Below are positions 7,858-11,238 of a stretch of DNA of 11,238 nt, in pieces; the stretch's first letter is position 1; each line of letters starts with the position of its first letter. The stretch is from positions 512,879 through 524,116 of the forward strand of contig NW_003106598.1 of the NCBI RefSeq assembly GCF_000003605.2, read 5' to 3'. Position numbers and translations under genes: made by a program. The notes under the pieces were generated by a model. That model was not told the DNA's origin. It saw only the letters and a list, made by a program, of their open reading frames with translations, and ran no database searches. The DNA comes from Saccoglossus kowalevskii. Lineage: Eukaryota; Hemichordata; Enteropneusta; Harrimaniidae.

Positions 7858-8351
7858 TTAGACGAGGCCTTCAGAATGTCTCTTTGTTAATCTTCCGGTC
7901 GATTGAACATAATATTTTTCATAATCAGCGATGTCATAGAGTACATAGTTTGTATTATAATCTGAACAATTCGTATCAAATGCGCATGAATGGCGTAGCG
8001 CAATTTTGATTAATATTGTGTTGACTATTAAAGTCAAATCCTTCAAACGAGCCCGAACACAGCTTGTGAGTATCTAGCAGCGAGGGCAACAACGAGGAAA
8101 TCTCACACATGTGGTGCATTCTGTAAGCACTCGTGACAGTCTGTAACGATGTTTTCCAGTCTAGCATTCCGTGCTAGTAGTTGATTTAAACTGGGAACAA
8201 ACATTATATCATCAAACAGAAAACTCCGTTTACTCAGGCAAATTCTATGTGGAGTAGAGAAAAAGTACCCTGTTTTTGAATGAATAAACATGTACTTGTT
8301 TACTGGTTTAGTCGCGGTATAATTACCCTCTTTACTACATATGCCTTTCAT
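7858..8351 (-). pseudogene. Possible decayed coding segment: three overlapping minus-strand frames
   Basis: Reading on the minus strand, ATG frames at 8351-8103 (82 codons), 8167-7976 (63) and 8046-7858 (62) follow one another. They overlap by 65 and 71 bases, and each is shifted against the one before. GC over 8041-8160 is about 48%, above the flanks. This is what a coding sequence with two frameshifts would look like. It could also be three chance frames in a moderately GC-rich patch. I recognise no domain in any of the three, and no splice or poly(A) signal marks the limits. Low confidence. Confidence 0.15.
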
Positions 8352-9958
8352 TCTGGTAGTTTACCGTTATTACCGATATCACGATAAAGCTACATACTCA
8401 TGCGATTGATATGTCCTCGGAAATGACTGATCAATTTGATAAATGTGCCTGTTCGGTGAAAATGAGTGTTGCTATACACCAATACGGCATACAGCGGCAT
8501 TATTGTACAAAATCAACAAAGAAATTAAATGAAAGTGAAAACGTACGTACATACGTCCATTTTTTATCGGCGATATTTATAATTACCTTCCGAGTAAAAT
8601 GTCATCGAATCACCAGCTACGTCACGGGTAATTGATAAAATTAGATTCACTATTCAAATTCAAAATAATTTGCATTGCATTTCGTTAAATTCTAAATACA
8701 CAAACTCGTCAAATTGCAGTGCGATATATTGTCGCTTCCTGTTCATCAATATGTTGACCGTTGTGGATTTATATCTGACATACCTAAACCAACTACCATT
8801 GACTAACTCGATAATAGCATTAAGTTATCAGCATCACGGTTGACTTATTTCAGTGTGTACTTTTCATAATTCCAGCCTGGATTAGATGACGACATTAGTG
8901 ATGCATTTCTGTGACGTAAAGCGCTTTGATATCATTTTATCTGTAGTCATCAAATACGGTTATTTTTTGGAGAGTTTCCTACATTTAAAATAACAAAGAC
9001 TACACACGTATACATCGTTGTCGATTTCAGCAAAATTGTTGTCATTAATTTACGGCGTACTGGCGTCACAGAGACACTTTTTTAGTAGAGGACAGAATTT
9101 CATAGCAATGGTGAATTGTTTCGATTCATCATAAACAGATGACAGACACGGGTAAAACTTTATCTGTAATGACGCTTAGTGAAACATCACATCTCAGAAA
9201 GGTGTTGTTAGGTTCATATTTTTAGTCTTTATTGAACCGAATCCGAAATGTTTGGAAGATTCTTCGGTTATATTTTGTTTATTCACATACCGCGCAATGT
9301 CGGAAGTCAATTGCATTCACATAATCAGTATCGTTTTTCATACTCTTTTGTATTAATAATTTAATGGGTCAGAAACATTATTATGTTAATGTGTTACACC
9401 TTATAATTTTGTGCTTAAGTTCTTTGATAATGCTTTAACAAGTATTAGCACTATTTAATGATTTTTCAACTTTGATGGAATTTTCTTGCCACATGTAAAT
9501 TCCGTACATTCAGTTGTAAAATGCGCAATTCGTACCTTATTACGATGTTTGCAAGTAATGTGTGCAAAGTCGCCATAGCGAAGACCATGATGTCAAACTA
9601 AATAGTACCGCAATAACGTCGAGTCTGCGTGTACAGTCAAACGACATATAATACAAGTAGGAATCGCATTAATCACCAGACTCTCTTTAAAAATAATAAA
9701 TAACGCTGCTTCTGATTCGAAATAAGGTAACGGGATTTTAACTGTTTTTTTTATTGGTATTCTATTAACGATACCCGTGTACTCGACACCGCTACAACGT
9801 TAGAAATACATGGTATATATTATAACATTTATAAACGCTGATGGTCAATTTACCGACTATGGGGGCAGACTTATTTGATTATACAATATAATATCAATGA
9901 ATGATCACGTAATTTAGTTTAGTGTGGCCAGCACTTTATCGAGCGTATACCGACTGAT
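8352..9958. other. AT-rich intergenic DNA, no gene seen
   Basis: The open frame at 8411-8635 (+, ATG start, 74 codons) has no recognisable features. GAAAGTGAAA at 8531-8540 matches the GAAANNGAAA core bound by interferon-regulatory-factor-type proteins, followed by repeats of ACGT. An acceptor-like ttccag at 8870-8875 opens only 12 codons before a stop and has no poly(A) signal behind it. Confidence 0.5.
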
Positions 9959-9978
9959 GGGGTTGGGTGGGGTGTGGG
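9959..9978 (+). other. G-quadruplex motif
   Basis: Four G-tracts of 4, 3, 4 and 3 are separated by loops of 2, 1 and 3 bases (GGGG TT GGG T GGGG TGT GGG). This satisfies the usual G3+N1-7 rule with short loops, which favour a stable fold. It stands alone in AT-rich DNA. Confidence 0.85.
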
Positions 9979-10290
9979 TGGATGGTTCTATTACGATATA
10001 AAATAATACAAATATTCACCCTAAAAGAGGTGACATATAGTTTTAACCCAGTGAGATCATTGACAACCGAAGGTCACTAGGAATTTATGTCCATCATTTG
10101 TGTTAATATATCTTAAAACATAAATTGTGGCACTCCGTCATGCATGGTTCTCTCGAACACCCTTATAGAGCCGAATACATGTATTCACACAAATGCACAA
10201 GTTGAAAGAATTAAATAGCAGTGATTGAATTTTATTGATTTTATCATGATCATCGTTTTCACCTTCATGGTTTTGTAAACCTTATTTCAG
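9979..10290. other. Intergenic DNA with a 14-bp palindrome
   Basis: GAATACATGTATTC at 10173-10186 is perfectly self-complementary. The end of the region (10261-10290) is T-rich and closes with ttatttcag, a good splice-acceptor shape. Confidence 0.5.
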
Positions 10291-10450
10291 CAGCTGCAGC
10301 CTGATGAAGAATTACATTTCACAAACACAGGCGGCGCCATCATGTGACCCCGGTACTTCACACGGCGTCCTTGTACGCTGTTTGAGTTATAGGGTTTTGT
10401 CATCACCACCCTGTTGCAAGAAATAAACTATGCATAACAGTTAAATATAT
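10291..10450 (+). other. Candidate terminal exon (acceptor, short frame, AATAAA)
   Basis: An acceptor-like ttatttcag ends at 10290, and a poly(A) hexamer AATAAA lies at 10422-10427. Between them one frame is open for 18 codons (QLQPDEELHFTNTGGAIM, TGA at 10345-10347). A second is open for about 44, to a TAA at 10424-10426 that overlaps the hexamer. The layout fits a last exon, but no upstream exon of such a gene is visible in the window and neither peptide is recognisable. The same bases can also be read as a promoter on the minus strand. Confidence 0.2.
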
Positions 10451-10468
10451 TGTCTAACGACACAAAGT

Positions 10469-10478
10469 GAAAGCGAAA
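10469..10478 (+). promoter_or_regulatory. IRF/ISRE-like core GAAAGCGAAA
   Basis: Perfect match to GAAANNGAAA, the core of interferon-stimulated response elements. It lies about 50 bp from an NRF1-like site in a CpG-bearing stretch. The motif is short and may be coincidence. Confidence 0.2.
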
Positions 10479-10525
10479 AAAACACACGAAAGTTCACGAT
10501 TTTCAGATTTTTAATAGACACGAAT

Positions 10526-10537
10526 TGCGCAAGCGCA
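10526..10537. promoter_or_regulatory. NRF1-like site TGCGCAAGCGCA
   Basis: Differs by one base from the palindromic NRF1 consensus (YGCGCAYGCGCR) and keeps the GCGCNNGCGC frame. It lies in a CpG-rich stretch (about 10500-10580) that stands out from the AT-rich background, as CpG-type promoters do. Confidence 0.3.
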
Positions 10538-10714
10538 AATCGAATTTCTCAAAACGCGCAGCCGTGTGCGCCGACAAAAACCCGTAGCAAGCGTGACTAA
10601 CAATCACCTGTACACAAAACCACTACAGAATCACAGTTTTAGCTCCGATAGGATAGAGAGCCAATATAAGGCAATGTAGCAAAACCTGCCTGATAAAGTG
10701 TAACAAGAACGAAC

Positions 10715-10738
10715 TCAATGTCCTCAGGAGGACATTGA
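10715..10738. repeat. 24-nt palindrome with 11-bp arms
   Basis: TCAATGTCCTC (10715-10725) and its exact reverse complement (10728-10738) are separated only by AG. It is the longest inverted repeat I found. No T-run follows it, so it is not an obvious terminator, and the stem is too short for a microRNA precursor. Confidence 0.85.
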
Positions 10739-10753
10739 TAACGTCATAACGTC
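10738..10753 (+). repeat. Tandem pair of ATAACGTC
   Basis: Two perfect 8-bp copies directly abut the preceding palindrome. On the minus strand they give two TGACGTTAT-type half CRE sites in tandem. Confidence 0.6.
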
Positions 10754-11238
10754 ACTCAATATTAGTTTTATTTCATTAACTAATCACCATAATGAGACTT
10801 CTAAGCATGAAAGGAATCGCGACTTTGCCATACTCACCCTTTTACGAATCCCCGCACGCGTCATTCAAACAGCATTCCAACAAATAACGTTGCAACAGCG
10901 TTGGCAAGCTACATTTTGCTGTTGGCGGCCACGAGTAAATGTTCAGACACAATTTTTGCTTTCAATACATTAATATATACGCACCTTCATTAAAGCATTC
11001 ATTCGTCTTTATATCATTTAAACAATTCTAAAATACTGTGTAAAACGCAAATAGACAAAAACAAACAGCATCTACGCCAGCGTATGGTGTCGGACAAGCA
11101 ATGGTCTTTTAAATGAAAAGACATTCGATTTTAGAATGGCGAGTCGTGTTACAAACGATATGTCGGTACCTAGAATTGAATGATATAATTTTATTCAGAT
11201 ATTGCGTGTGTATGATGTTTGTATGATAAGTGCATAGT
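10754..11238. other. Intergenic DNA to the window edge, no gene seen
   Basis: Moderately AT-rich, with scattered CpGs at about 10840-10940. No open frame of useful length, splice-bounded exon or repeat was found here. Confidence 0.5.

Noticed and set aside
8876-8914. Possible last exon ending in DDDISDAFL after a ttccag acceptor
   Set aside because: Only 12 codons, a weak pyrimidine tract, and no poly(A) signal nearby.
10715-10760. Helitron-type 3' hairpin
   Set aside because: No CTRR terminus follows at the expected distance, and no matching 5' end was found.

Overview
The window looks like nuclear DNA of an animal, most likely an aquatic invertebrate. The reasons are: one gene with canonical GT-AG introns and an AATAAA poly(A) signal; a strongly AT-rich background (roughly two thirds A+T); an (AT)26 microsatellite; short palindromic words of the TACATGTA type; and no bacterial-style gene packing. 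Species and phylum cannot be fixed from the sequence. A mollusc, hemichordate or cephalochordate would fit, but that is inference.

Layout. Positions 1-54 are the end of an intron. Exons 55-226 and 510-646 join in phase 1 and encode the last 102 residues of a subtilisin-type serine protease (peptidase S8, proteinase K-like). They include the catalytic-serine motif GTSMASPEVAG. The 283-bp intron between them carries an unusual CpG-rich block. A poly(A) signal lies at 740-745. The gene starts outside the window, so the catalytic Asp and His are not visible.

From about 770 to the end (over 10 kb) I find no gene I can defend. This part holds simple repeats, a 23-bp perfect direct repeat pair 161 bp apart (6455 and 6616), a decayed 43-bp tandem duplication (3380-3456), a G-quadruplex motif (9959-9978), a 24-nt near-perfect palindrome (10715-10738), a 14-bp palindrome with a full CRE (3515-3528), and several islands of raised GC. 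Some islands (2960-3239, 5461-5790, 7858-8351, 10291-10620) have open frames, splice-like sites or promoter-like motifs and are the best places for undetected exons or decayed coding DNA. None is recognisable by family.

There is no sign of a multi-gene system, CRISPR array, tRNA, rRNA or intact transposon. The items most worth checking are the His-to-Glu change in the protease serine motif, the CpG-rich last intron, the 23-bp repeat pair, the frameshift-like stack of minus-strand frames at 7858-8351, and the promoter-like or terminal-exon-like segment at 10291-10540.
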